From: Bradyrhizobium ontarionense
GTDB taxonomy: Bacteria > Pseudomonadota > Alphaproteobacteria > Rhizobiales > Xanthobacteraceae
Length of the DNA stretch: 64,000 nt
Assembly (NCBI RefSeq): GCF_021088345.1
Contig: NZ_CP088156.1
Location: 2,232,001 to 2,296,000 of the forward strand
Direction of reading: 5' to 3'
A model generated the notes under the pieces. The model was given only the letters and a program-made list of their open reading frames with translations, was not told where the DNA came from and searched no databases. The position numbers and the translations under genes were made by a program. Below, in pieces: positions 8,896 to 17,386 of this stretch (within the stretch, counting starts at the first letter, position 1; every line of letters begins with the position of its first letter).

Positions 8896-9096
8896 CTAGT
8901 TTGGAACCTCGCGGACGACAGGTCCACGCACGGCCGGGGCCACAGGCACCGTCTGCACCTGCGTCGGCGGCACCTCCACTCTGGCGGGCTGCATCGAGCG
9001 GGCCATCGGTCCGACTGGAACATAGTAGAAGGCAGCCGCAAGCACCGCGGCTGCGACGATCGCGCCCAGAAGGCCGCCGACCGATTCTGCTCTCAT
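8896..9096 (-). CDS. small single-pass membrane protein
   Basis: A 66-residue protein. Residues 7-25 form one hydrophobic helix (GGLLGAIVAAAVLAAAFYY), followed by a Pro/Val-rich tail (VEVPPTQVQTVPVAP) that probably faces the periplasm. The start is well supported by GGGAGA located eight bases before ATG, better than any alternative in the region. No family was recognised. It lies between the GT operon and the divergently transcribed DUF72 gene, and it has its own ribosome binding site, so it is probably a real gene. Confidence 0.65.
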   Translation of the reverse strand: MRAESVGGLLGAIVAAAVLAAAFYYVPVGPMARSMQPARVEVPPTQVQTVPVAPAVRGPVVREVPN

Positions 9097-9252
9097 GTGC
9101 ACATCTCCCCTACCCGCCCCGTTCCCTGGATACACGAGGCGCCGGACGGCTGGAAGAGCCCGCCGCGCAACAGCACTGAACTGGCCAGGACCGCCGCAGT
9201 TGACTACTGTCCCTACCGCAACACCCCTCCTCATCGGCAACGGAACAACTCC

Positions 9253-10077
9253 GTGAGCAAAGCTCCTGCACGCGCTTCGCAATCCAAGAACCACATCTAC
9301 ATCGGCATCGGCGGCTGGACCTTCGCGCCCTGGCGCGGCGTGTTCTATCCGGACAAGCTGCCGCAATCGAAGGAGCTCGAATACGCCGCCTCCAAACTGA
9401 CCTCGATCGAGATCAACGGCACCTATTACGGCTCGCAGAAGCCGGAAAGCTTCCGCAAATGGGCCCGCGAGGTGCCCGATGGTTTCATCTTTTCGCTGAA
9501 GGGACCGCGCTTCGCGACCAACCGCCGCGTGCTCGCCGAGGCCGGCGATTCCGTGAAGCGCTTCTACGACACCGGCGTGCTCGAGCTCGGCGACCGGCTT
9601 GGGCCGGTGCTGTGGCAGTTCGCGCCGACGAAGAAATTCGACGAGGCCGATTTCGGCAAGTTCCTCGAACTCCTGCCGCGCGAGATCGACGGCCGCAAGC
9701 TGCGCCACGTCGTCGAGGTCCGGCACGACAGCTTCTGCGTGCCCGGCTTCGTCACGTTGCTGCGCGAGTTCGCAACGCCGGTCGTGTACGCCGAGCACGG
9801 CAAGTATCCGGCGATTGCCGACGTCGCCGCCGACTTCGTCTATGCCCGGCTGCAGAAGGGCAATGACGAGCTTGCGACCTGCTATCCGCCGAAGCAGCTC
9901 GATGCCTGGGCAAAGCGGCTGCAGCTCTGGGCCAGCGGTGGCGAGCCGGACGATCTGCCAAGGGTCGACGACAAGGCGCTGAAGAAGACGCCGCGCGACG
10001 TGTTCGCCTATGTCATCCACGAGGGCAAGGTGCGCGCGCCGGCCGGCGCGATGGAACTGATCGAGCGGGTGAGCTGA
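9253..10077 (+). CDS. DUF72-family protein
   Basis: A 274-residue soluble protein starting at GTG. The N-terminal IYIGIGGWTFAPWRGVFYP, the central SIEINGTYYGSQKPESFRKW, and GDRLGPVLWQFAPTKKF followed by VEVRHDSF are the standard sequence blocks of the DUF72 TIM-barrel family (YecE-like). No biochemical role is established. GTG was preferred because the DUF72 fold begins about 14 residues later and the open frame upstream crosses unrelated sequence. The next gene, DUF488, follows 14 bp later, so the two are probably one operon. Confidence 0.85.
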   Translation: MSKAPARASQSKNHIYIGIGGWTFAPWRGVFYPDKLPQSKELEYAASKLTSIEINGTYYGSQKPESFRKWAREVPDGFIFSLKGPRFATNRRVLAEAGDSVKRFYDTGVLELGDRLGPVLWQFAPTKKFDEADFGKFLELLPREIDGRKLRHVVEVRHDSFCVPGFVTLLREFATPVVYAEHGKYPAIADVAADFVYARLQKGNDELATCYPPKQLDAWAKRLQLWASGGEPDDLPRVDDKALKKTPRDVFAYVIHEGKVRAPAGAMELIERVS

Positions 10078-10091
10078 AGCACGAGGCGCAT

Positions 10092-10553
10092 ATGGCCAAG
10101 ACGAAGACGCTGTTCACCATCGGCTACGAACAGACGCCGGCCAAGGCGGTGCTGGACGAACTGCAGTCCGCCGGCGTCAAGCTGCTGGTCGACGTGCGCG
10201 CCGTGGCGGCGTCACGGCGGCCAGGGTTTTCCAAGAGCCAGCTCGCGGCGGGGCTCGACGAGCGCGGCATCGGCTATGTCCATCTGCGCGGGCTCGGCAC
10301 GCCGAAAGAGGGCCGCGAGGCCGCTCGCAGCGGCCATTACGACACGCTACACAAGATCTACAACGCGCACCTCAGGACGCCACAGGCGAAGGAGCAGATG
10401 GACGAGCTCGCTTCGCTGGTGAAGAGCGCCGGCCCCGTGTGCCTGCTGTGCTACGAGCGCGACCACGCCCATTGCCACCGGCAATGGATCGCCGAGATCA
10501 TCGAGGATCGCGACCAGGTCAAGGTGAAGAACCTGGTCGCGCCTCAGTCCTAG
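10092..10553 (+). CDS. DUF488-family protein
   Basis: A 153-residue cytoplasmic protein. The N-terminus LFTIGYEQTPAKAVLDEL and the C-terminal CLLCYERDHAHCHRQWIAE with its Cys/His cluster are diagnostic of DUF488 (YeaO-like). The biochemical role is unknown. The Cys-x2-Cys and His-x-His arrangement could be catalytic or metal-binding; this is inference. It is in an operon with DUF72 and ends 3 bp before the convergent tannase-family gene. Confidence 0.85.
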   Translation: MAKTKTLFTIGYEQTPAKAVLDELQSAGVKLLVDVRAVAASRRPGFSKSQLAAGLDERGIGYVHLRGLGTPKEGREAARSGHYDTLHKIYNAHLRTPQAKEQMDELASLVKSAGPVCLLCYERDHAHCHRQWIAEIIEDRDQVKVKNLVAPQS

Positions 10554-10556
10554 CCG

Positions 10557-12242
10557 CTAGTCCGCGGCGCAGGTGAAGGACGACGCCTGCTCGACGTCGC
10601 CGCTGGTGTATTTGGCGAATTTCGGCCACGGGCACAGCGGCCGCGTCCGCTGCGGGCTCCAGGTCGATGGCAGCTCCTTGTTGGCCGTATTGACCGAGGC
10701 CGTGATCGCCTCGGGCGCCCGGCCCTTCTCGACCCAGTCCACCAGCGCGCCCAGCGCATCGAACTTCTCGAGCGTGATGCCGCCGCCGCAATGGGTCTCA
10801 CCCGGCAGCGCGAACAGACGCGCGAACGTATCGGCCTTGCCCTGCACATTGGCATCGAGCTTCTCGTACCAGCGGATGGTGTCGTTGATCGAAAACACCG
10901 GATCCGCCTGGCCGTGATAGATCAGCATCTTGCGGGCGCCGCCCTGGAACGCCGGCAGGGTCGGATTGTCGACCGCGGGCGGCGCCATGAAGTCCATCGC
11001 GGACTCCGTGAACGGGCCGTCCTTGGCGTAGATCTTCGGCGCATCCTTGTCGAAGTCGTAGGACTGCAGCTTCTCGACCAGCTTGTCGGGCGAACCTTCG
11101 ATCTCGACCGGCGGCGTCGAGAAGATGTAGTTCAGCGAGGCGCCGCCCATGGTGGCGATGATCGGAAGATTGTTCCAGGGCGCGACCGGGCTCTCGACCT
11201 TCCAGGCGCGCCAGTTGCCGGTGCCGACACCGCCATCGACCGGCCAATCCGAGTAGAGCGGCTCGCCCTTGGAGTCGTGCGGACCGGCGAAGCTCGTCTT
11301 CAGCGCATCCACCTTGGCGGCCGGCAGGCAGGCCTCAGTCGCTCCAGCTGCGCAGCGCAGGCTGTCAAAATTGAAGGCCTTCTGGCAGGCCTTCAGGTTC
11401 GCTGTCAGCCCGTCCTTGGCGCCGTCGAGCCCGTCGCAGACCTCGGTGATCTTCGACGAGATCAGCTTGGCGTCCTCACGGGTGATCGACTTGCGGATGT
11501 CGGCATCGGCCTTGGTCAGCGCCTGCACGTCCCAGGCGTGCTGCACGGCCGCGCGCGGCAGGTTGAAGCCGGGATTGCCGACCAGGAAGCCGTCATATTG
11601 CTCGGGCATCCGCTCGGCGGCGACCATGGTGTGGCGTCCGCCATTGGAGCAGCCGGCGATGTAGGAGTAATCGGGCTTCTTGCCGTAATGCGCCGAGATG
11701 ATCGCCTTCGCGATCGGCGCCAGCGTGATATCGGCCGCATAGCCATAGTCGCGCCGCGCCTGCGGATCGAGCCCGAACGCCGAGCCCCCCGCCAGCCCGC
11801 GCTGCTTGTTCGCGGGATCGTTGCCGGAATGGCCGCTATCGGACGATAACACGGCAAAGCCGCGCGCCAGCGGCGTCACGCCGCCGCTGACCAGACCATC
11901 GGCCTTGTCGCCGAGCGCCGGCACGACGACGCCGTCATTGCCGCCATTGACCTGGTGCAGGAAGCGACCGTTCCACGTCTCCGGCAGGCGTATTTCAAAC
12001 TGGATTGCATAGGCGTGGCCGTCAACGCCGGTGCGCTCGTTGACTTTGCCGGAGAGAATGCAATGCCGCGGCAGGCCGTCGGCGGCTTCCTGCAGCTTCG
12101 ATCCCGTCAAGGTCAGCCCGGAGACATTAAGTGCCTCGGCCGTCACCTTGCTGCAGCCGGTCTCCTCGGCCTGCGCAGAGCCCATGGCGGCCGCGCAGAC
12201 GAGGCCCAGTCCAACCACAAACGACGCCCCGGTTCGGATCAT
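10557..12242 (-). CDS. secreted tannase/feruloyl esterase family hydrolase
   Basis: A 561-residue protein with a clear signal peptide (hydrophobic 8-22, cleavage near AQA-EE), so exported. The catalytic pattern of the family is visible: GCSNGGR with Ser199 and preceding Cys198, the Asp in HGQADPVF, and ETHCGGG with His followed by Cys. The two cysteines next to Ser and His form the family's disulfide (CS-D-HC motif). Substrates of characterised members are gallate, ferulate or mono-hydroxyethyl terephthalate esters; which applies here cannot be told. It is a single-gene unit, convergent with DUF488 and about 90 bp away from the downstream end of the cyclase gene. Confidence 0.88.
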   Translation of the reverse strand: MIRTGASFVVGLGLVCAAAMGSAQAEETGCSKVTAEALNVSGLTLTGSKLQEAADGLPRHCILSGKVNERTGVDGHAYAIQFEIRLPETWNGRFLHQVNGGNDGVVVPALGDKADGLVSGGVTPLARGFAVLSSDSGHSGNDPANKQRGLAGGSAFGLDPQARRDYGYAADITLAPIAKAIISAHYGKKPDYSYIAGCSNGGRHTMVAAERMPEQYDGFLVGNPGFNLPRAAVQHAWDVQALTKADADIRKSITREDAKLISSKITEVCDGLDGAKDGLTANLKACQKAFNFDSLRCAAGATEACLPAAKVDALKTSFAGPHDSKGEPLYSDWPVDGGVGTGNWRAWKVESPVAPWNNLPIIATMGGASLNYIFSTPPVEIEGSPDKLVEKLQSYDFDKDAPKIYAKDGPFTESAMDFMAPPAVDNPTLPAFQGGARKMLIYHGQADPVFSINDTIRWYEKLDANVQGKADTFARLFALPGETHCGGGITLEKFDALGALVDWVEKGRAPEAITASVNTANKELPSTWSPQRTRPLCPWPKFAKYTSGDVEQASSFTCAAD

Positions 12243-12335
12243 GCATTTCCCCTGATTATGCTGTTCGTTGGCGCGCAGTTAAACGCGGGGAATGCGCAAT
12301 GTAAATCGCCGAGATCAGGCACCACAGCGCCCGCT

Positions 12336-13682
12336 TCATTGCAATTGCCACACCTCGAACGGGCGGTCATAGCCTCGCACCGCAACCTCGCCATGGAAGA
12401 CGGCATCGCGCGCCCCGTCTCCAGCCGCTTGCCGCACCTCGGCCGAGATCAGCAGCTGCGAATCGAACTCCTTGTTCAGCGCCTCCAGCCGCGAGGCGAA
12501 GTTCACGGTATCGCCGATGACCGTGTATTCCTTGCGTCGCGGCGAGCCGATGCTGCCGGCCACGACCTCGCCGAGATGGATACCGATACCGATCCGCAAC
12601 GGCCAGGACGATGCCGTGTTCACGCGCTGCATTGCAGCCACCATCTCGCGGGCGGCTTCGACCGCCTGCGCCGCGGCATCCTGGGATTCGAACGGCGCGC
12701 CGAACAGCGCGAGAAAGCCATCGCCGAGGAATTTGTTGACGATGCCGCCGTGGCGCTCGAGGATTTCGACCAGGACGGCAAACGCGCCGTCGAGACGGTC
12801 GACGACCTCCTGCGGTGTCTTCGAACGGGAGGCCGCGGTGAAGCCGCGGAAATCGACAAACATCACCGCGACATGCCGGATGTCACGCGCTTCCGCCGTC
12901 CCTTCCTTCATCAGCCTTTCCACGACCTGGGGCGAGACGTGCTGACCGAACAAGTCGGTCACGCGGTCGCGCGCGGACGCGGCCTCGATGCTCGCGGCGA
13001 ACTGGCGTCGCAGCTGCACGCCGACAGCACCCGCCAGAATGCCGCACAACAGAATGATGAAGCTCCGCTCACCGTGATAGTAGATCTCGGGATTCTGGCT
13101 GACATCGATGGTCGGCCGGTTCACCAGCGCCACGGTTAGCAATTCCGCCGCGGCGACCAGGCCGGTGAAGCTCGACAACCAGAAATCGAGGCGAAGCGTG
13201 GAGAGAATGATGAAGATGAAGTAGACCAGCGGCGTACCGAAGCCCAACGCCTTCTCTGGCCCGATACCCTCGATCTGCAGGACCAGCACGAGAGTGGGCA
13301 GCGAGGTCTCGACCAGGGCACTAACATAGCGCCAGACGACCGGAACATCCCGGCCATGACGAATGTCGGCCTTGATCCTGAAGAGAACGAGGGTCTCGAA
13401 AGCAATGAATGAAGGAAGGATCGTGTAGATCGCGAGGACTCCTATCCTGCTTGGCCAGATCCACTTCACGATTTCGGGTGCGAAGATGTCGGTCGATCCG
13501 GATATCAGCAGAAAGAGCGCTGCCGTCGCGATCAGTGCCTTCACGCGCAGCAGCTCGGTGTTCAACGTCTGACGCATGAGCGCCTGGTTGAACTCTGCCG
13601 ACGCCCCCGCCGGGTCTTCGCCAGCTTTTCCTGCCCCCGAGATCTGCATGCTGCCCCAGCTGTTTCTACCGCCGGGCGGCAT
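12336..13682 (-). CDS. class III adenylate/guanylate cyclase with membrane domain
   Basis: A 448-residue protein. About six hydrophobic segments (about 50-230) precede a class III cyclase domain (about 270-448). Catalytic features are present: metal-binding Asp in MFVDFRGF, second Asp in FLGDGFLALF, and the VIGDTVNFASRLE block with the transition-state Asn/Arg. Nucleotide specificity cannot be settled by eye. The start at 13682 has GAGG four bases upstream; a later Met at 13649 is the alternative. The gene begins only 6 bp after the ABC-2 permease stop, so it looks like the last gene of the TetR-efflux operon, which is an unusual partner for a cyclase. Confidence 0.88.
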   Translation of the reverse strand: MPPGGRNSWGSMQISGAGKAGEDPAGASAEFNQALMRQTLNTELLRVKALIATAALFLLISGSTDIFAPEIVKWIWPSRIGVLAIYTILPSFIAFETLVLFRIKADIRHGRDVPVVWRYVSALVETSLPTLVLVLQIEGIGPEKALGFGTPLVYFIFIILSTLRLDFWLSSFTGLVAAAELLTVALVNRPTIDVSQNPEIYYHGERSFIILLCGILAGAVGVQLRRQFAASIEAASARDRVTDLFGQHVSPQVVERLMKEGTAEARDIRHVAVMFVDFRGFTAASRSKTPQEVVDRLDGAFAVLVEILERHGGIVNKFLGDGFLALFGAPFESQDAAAQAVEAAREMVAAMQRVNTASSWPLRIGIGIHLGEVVAGSIGSPRRKEYTVIGDTVNFASRLEALNKEFDSQLLISAEVRQAAGDGARDAVFHGEVAVRGYDRPFEVWQLQ

Positions 13683-13688
13683 TGTGCC

Positions 13689-14849
13689 TCAATCGAGGGT
13701 GCGGCGGAAGCGCATCACGGCGACCGTCATCGCGAACAGCATGAGGCCGAACAGGGCGATGGTGTCGTGCTGCAGGTTCGGCAAGGTCGAGCCCTTGAGC
13801 ATGATCGCGCGCACGATGCGCAGGTAATGCGTCAGCGGCAGGCACTCGCCGAGAACCTGCGCCCATTGCGGCATGCCGAGAAACGGAAACATGAAACCGG
13901 ACAGCAGGATGCTCGGCAGGAAGAACATCATCGACAGCTGCATCGCCTGCAGCTGGTTCTGTGCCAGGGTCGAGAAGGTGTAGCCGATCGACAGATTGGT
14001 GGCGATGAACAGGGTCGAGAGCAGCGCCAGCAGAAGCAGGCTGCCGAAAATCGGGACGCCGAACAGCAGCACGCCGATGCCGATGATGATGGAAGCCTGA
14101 AGGAAGCCGACCAGCACGTAAGGGATGATCTTGCCCAGCATGACCTCGACCGGCGTGATCGGCATCGACAGCAGACTTTCCATCGTGCCGCGCTCGATCT
14201 CCCGCGTCACCGAGAGCGCCGTGAAGATCAGCATCGTCATGGTCAGGATGGTGCCGACGAGGCCCGGCACGATGTTGAGCCGCGACGAGGCCGCCGGATT
14301 GTAGCGCGCGTGAGCCCGGATCTCGAACGGCGGCGCAACCGGGTCTCCCGTGTACAGATCATGCGCGAGTGCGGTTTGCACGATCATGCCGAGCGAGGAC
14401 AGCGCCGAGGACGCGGCGACCGGGTCGGTCGCATCGGCAGCGACGAGCAGCGCCGGACGATCGCCGCGGCGGACCGCACGCTCGAAGCCGCGCGGGATCT
14501 CGACGCCGAACAGGACCTTGCCGGACAACAGCAGGTCGTCGAACTCGGCGACGTCGCGAACCTCGCGGGTGAATCGGAAATAGGCCGTGTTCTCCATCGC
14601 TTTCAGAATGGAGCGCCCGAGATCGCTGTCCTCCTGCAGCAGCACCGCCGCCGGCAGATGGTGCGGCGTCGTGTTGATGGCATAGCCGAACAGCATCAGT
14701 TGCATCACCGGGATCATCACGATCATCGCGAACGACACCCGGTCGCGGCGCAGCTGGATGAATTCCTTGACCAGCATCGCATAGGTGCGGCGCCAGAAGC
14801 CGAACCGCGGCTCCGACGTCGCGTCATGGCGGGTGCCCGCGTCGCTCAT
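13689..14849 (-). CDS. ABC-2 type permease (YbhR/YbhS-like)
   Basis: A 386-residue inner-membrane permease. There is one helix near residues 35-55, a large periplasmic domain (about 60-180), then five hydrophobic segments. The central motif REIERGTMESLLSMPITPVEVMLGK is characteristic of ABC2_membrane/DrrB-YbhR permeases. It overlaps the ATPase gene by 4 bp and is translationally coupled to it. E. coli YbhFSR systems use two permeases, but only one is encoded here, so a homodimer or a partner elsewhere is implied. Probable role: efflux of a hydrophobic or toxic compound. Confidence 0.88.
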   Translation of the reverse strand: MSDAGTRHDATSEPRFGFWRRTYAMLVKEFIQLRRDRVSFAMIVMIPVMQLMLFGYAINTTPHHLPAAVLLQEDSDLGRSILKAMENTAYFRFTREVRDVAEFDDLLLSGKVLFGVEIPRGFERAVRRGDRPALLVAADATDPVAASSALSSLGMIVQTALAHDLYTGDPVAPPFEIRAHARYNPAASSRLNIVPGLVGTILTMTMLIFTALSVTREIERGTMESLLSMPITPVEVMLGKIIPYVLVGFLQASIIIGIGVLLFGVPIFGSLLLLALLSTLFIATNLSIGYTFSTLAQNQLQAMQLSMMFFLPSILLSGFMFPFLGMPQWAQVLGECLPLTHYLRIVRAIMLKGSTLPNLQHDTIALFGLMLFAMTVAVMRFRRTLD

Positions 14850-15784
14850 TGGAAATTGTCCCGGGAGCGATTCATCAGGTCGATGAAGACGTCCTCGAGC
14901 GACGGCGCGGCGGGCTGCCAGCGGAGCCCCTCCTTATTGCGCCATGGCGCGATCGAACCCTCCAAAGCCGTGCGGTCGCGACCCGACACGTGGAGGCTGG
15001 TCCCGAACGGCGCCACCATGTCGACGCCTGGCTTGCCCGCGAGTCCGGCCGCAAGCTCGCGCAGATCATCGCCGCTGACCGTGTACGTCGTCAGCTCGGA
15101 CTGCGCGATCACCTCGGAGACCGTGCCATGCGCCAGCAAATGACCGTAGGCGATGTAAGCGATCTCGTGACAGCGCTCGGCCTCGTCCATGTAGTGGGTC
15201 GAGACCAGCACGGTCAGGCCCTCGCCCGCGAGCGCATGGATCTCGTTCCAGAAGTCGCGGCGCGCCTTGGGATCGACACCGGCCGTCGGCTCGTCAAGCA
15301 GCAGCAGTTGCGGATTCGGCAGGGTGCAGGCGCCGAGCGCCAGCCGCTGCTTCCAGCCGCCCGACAGTTCACCGGCAAGCTGCCCCTCGCGCCCGGAGAG
15401 CCCGAGCCTCTTCACCATGTCGCTGGCCGCCTGGCGCGGATCCGCCATGCCATAGAGCCGGGCCACGAATTCGAGATTCTCGCGCACCGACAGATCCTGG
15501 TACAGGCTGAAGCGCTGCGTCATGTAGCCGACGCGGCGCTTGATCTTGTCGGCATCGCGGCGGATGTCGAAGCCGAGGCAGCGGCCCTCGCCGTCATCCG
15601 GCGTCAGCAGACCGCACAGCATGCGGATCGTGGTCGTCTTGCCGGAGCCGTTCGGACCGAGAAAGCCGTAGATCGATCCGCGCCGCACCTGCATCGACAG
15701 ATCATGCACGACCTCGCGGCCGCCGAACGACTTGGTCAGTCCCTTCACGTCGATCGCGATGTCGGCTTGCGCTGTCCCGTTCAT
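14846..15784 (-). CDS. ABC transporter ATP-binding protein (YbhF-like)
   Basis: A 312-residue ATPase with all motifs in order: Walker A GPNGSGKTTT, Q-loop region MTQRFSLYQDLS, signature LSGGWKQRL, Walker B LLLLDEPTAG, and H-loop VSTHYMDEA. The C-terminal 80 residues are the extension usual in multidrug-type ABC-2 ATPases. Unlike YbhF it has one nucleotide-binding domain, so it must dimerise. The start overlaps the end of the membrane fusion protein gene by 4 bp. Confidence 0.92.
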   Translation of the reverse strand: MNGTAQADIAIDVKGLTKSFGGREVVHDLSMQVRRGSIYGFLGPNGSGKTTTIRMLCGLLTPDDGEGRCLGFDIRRDADKIKRRVGYMTQRFSLYQDLSVRENLEFVARLYGMADPRQAASDMVKRLGLSGREGQLAGELSGGWKQRLALGACTLPNPQLLLLDEPTAGVDPKARRDFWNEIHALAGEGLTVLVSTHYMDEAERCHEIAYIAYGHLLAHGTVSEVIAQSELTTYTVSGDDLRELAAGLAGKPGVDMVAPFGTSLHVSGRDRTALEGSIAPWRNKEGLRWQPAAPSLEDVFIDLMNRSRDNFQ

Positions 15785-16557
15785 CGCTTGTCCGCCACCG
15801 GAGTCTTGGGTTGCGCATAGATGCTGACGGGCTGGCCGACGCGGAGCGCGTCTGGCCGCGAGGGCCGGGCCTGGATCAGGTAGACGAGCTTGTTGCGCTC
15901 ATCGAGGCTGTAGATGACCGGCGGGGTATACTCCGCCGCGGTTGCGAGGAAATAGACCCGCGCCGTGAGGTCAGCAGCACAATTGTCGCAGCTGACGCGG
16001 ACCTCGTCGCCAATGGTGAATTTCGGCAGATCCGTCTCCGGCACGTAGAAGCGCAGCTTCATGTTGCCGGGCGGCATGATCGATAATACCGGTCGCTGCG
16101 CCGCAACCATCTCGCCTTCGCGAAAGTAGATCTGCTGGATTGTGCCCGCGACCGGCGCGCTCCCCCTGCGGCGCGCCAGCCGGGTCTGCGAGGTCACGAC
16201 ATGGGCTTCCGCGACGCGGAGGGCCGAGACCGCCGAATCGAGCGTCGCCTGCGTCCCCGCCCCGGTCTTGCTCAAGGCCGCGGCGCGATCATAGGTCTGC
16301 TGCGCATTGGCGAGCGTCGCCTTGGTCTGGTTGAGATCGGCCTGCTGCAGATCGTCATCGACCGAATAGAGCGGATCGCCCACCTTGACCTCGTCGCCCT
16401 CGCGGACGTTCAGCTTCGTGACACGCCCGGCCTCGTCCGGACTGACGAAGATCATGTCGGCCTCGACCCAGCCCTGATAGCCGGGATCGCGCGTTTCGTT
16501 GCAGCCGTTGAAGGTGAAAGCCGTAACCAGCACGGCAAGGCAGTGCAGCAGGCTCAT
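15781..16557 (-). CDS. HlyD-family periplasmic adaptor lipoprotein (YbhG-like)
   Basis: A 258-residue membrane fusion protein. The N-terminal hydrophobic stretch ends in FNGC, a plausible lipobox, so it may be a lipoprotein. A split biotinyl-lipoyl domain (GWVEADMIFVSPDEAGRVTK and SAPVAGTIQQIYFREGEMV) flanks a short coiled coil (LNQTKATLANAQQTYDRAAALS). This is the HlyD/YbhG adaptor layout, linking the inner-membrane pump to an outer-membrane channel. It overlaps the TetR gene upstream and the ATPase gene downstream by 4 bp each. Confidence 0.9.
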   Translation of the reverse strand: MSLLHCLAVLVTAFTFNGCNETRDPGYQGWVEADMIFVSPDEAGRVTKLNVREGDEVKVGDPLYSVDDDLQQADLNQTKATLANAQQTYDRAAALSKTGAGTQATLDSAVSALRVAEAHVVTSQTRLARRRGSAPVAGTIQQIYFREGEMVAAQRPVLSIMPPGNMKLRFYVPETDLPKFTIGDEVRVSCDNCAADLTARVYFLATAAEYTPPVIYSLDERNKLVYLIQARPSRPDALRVGQPVSIYAQPKTPVADKR

Positions 16558-17228
16558 GTCGGCCTCCTCGCGCCAAAGATCAGATCGAGATGAGTGTGCA
16601 GCATCGCCTCTGCGTCGAGCGGCGCATGATGCTCGAACAGGCTCTTCCAGATCACCGCGACCATCATGGGCGCGATCATCAGTTGCGGAAACTGTACGAG
16701 CTTGGGCTCGCGGATCTCGCCGCGCGCGATCGCAAGCTGGATCAGGCCGCGCATCGCGGCGAGGCCGCGGGAGACGACCTCGCGGTAATAGAAGTCGGCG
16801 ATCGCGGGAAAGCGCGGTCCCTCCGCGATGATGAGACGCACGAGATCAGCCCGCCGGGTGCCGGCGACCTCCTGAAGGAACATCTTCGCCAGGACCTCGA
16901 CCATGTCACGCACCGAGCCGCTCGGCGGCGGCGGCGCGGCGAGACGGCTGACGAAGGGCAGGATCGCGGTGCGGATCAATTCCTCGAACATCGATTCCTT
17001 GTCCTTGAAATGCAGATAGATCGTGCCCTTGGCGACGCCGGCGCGCCTGGCGATGTCGTCGAGCCTTGTCGCCGCAAAGCCGCGTGCAATGAACTCGTCC
17101 ATCGCGGCCTGGACGATGGCCGCGCGGCGCTCGGCAGCGCGATCGGCCCGCGATGCGGCCGTGCCGCCAGCTCGCGCCTTCGAGGCACGAGTCCCGCCCC
17201 CGCTCGATTTGGATGTCCTCTCCGGCAT
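16554..17228 (-). CDS. TetR-family repressor of the efflux operon (CecR/YbiH-like)
   Basis: A 224-residue regulator. An Arg/Ser-rich head (1-30) precedes a TetR helix-turn-helix (AAIVQAAMDEFIARGFAATR, DDIARRAGVAKGTIYLHFKDKESMF) and a C-terminal ligand domain with an FLQEVAGTRRADLVRLIIAEGPRFP block. It is the first gene of a five-gene minus-strand operon with HlyD, ATPase, permease and cyclase, overlapping the next gene by 4 bp. This is the arrangement of E. coli cecR-ybhGFSR. A perfect 20-bp palindrome lies just upstream of its start codon, so autorepression of the whole operon is the simplest reading. Confidence 0.9.
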   Translation of the reverse strand: MPERTSKSSGGGTRASKARAGGTAASRADRAAERRAAIVQAAMDEFIARGFAATRLDDIARRAGVAKGTIYLHFKDKESMFEELIRTAILPFVSRLAAPPPPSGSVRDMVEVLAKMFLQEVAGTRRADLVRLIIAEGPRFPAIADFYYREVVSRGLAAMRGLIQLAIARGEIREPKLVQFPQLMIAPMMVAVIWKSLFEHHAPLDAEAMLHTHLDLIFGARRPT

Positions 17229-17237
17229 TCTTACTTT

Positions 17238-17257
17238 ATGACTGACTAGTCAGTCAT
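17238..17257. promoter_or_regulatory. perfect palindrome, likely TetR operator
   Basis: ATGACTGACTAGTCAGTCAT is a perfect 20-bp palindrome beginning 9 bp upstream of the TetR gene start. Its core TGACTGACTAGTCAGTCA closely resembles operators known for several TetR repressors in proteobacteria. Its position overlaps the expected promoter/5'-leader of the efflux operon. Confidence 0.75.
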
Positions 17258-17321
17258 TGTCAATGGCATCCGATCGACACGGGGGCCGGGTTGAGGGGGA
17301 ATCGCCCGACGGCGGCGAGCA

Positions 17322-17353
17322 GGAAAAAGAGGCGCGGAGTGGTCCTCCGCGCC
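17322..17353 (-). terminator. rho-independent terminator of the alcohol dehydrogenase gene
   Basis: Read on the minus strand, the stem GGCGCGGAG/CTCCGCGCC (9 bp, 5-nt loop) is followed by TCTTTTTCC. It lies about 35 bp downstream of the adh stop codon and separates adh from the TetR efflux operon. Confidence 0.75.
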
Positions 17354-17386
17354 GGTGGCTCGCCTAAGGACCTGGCGCGTTGCCGG

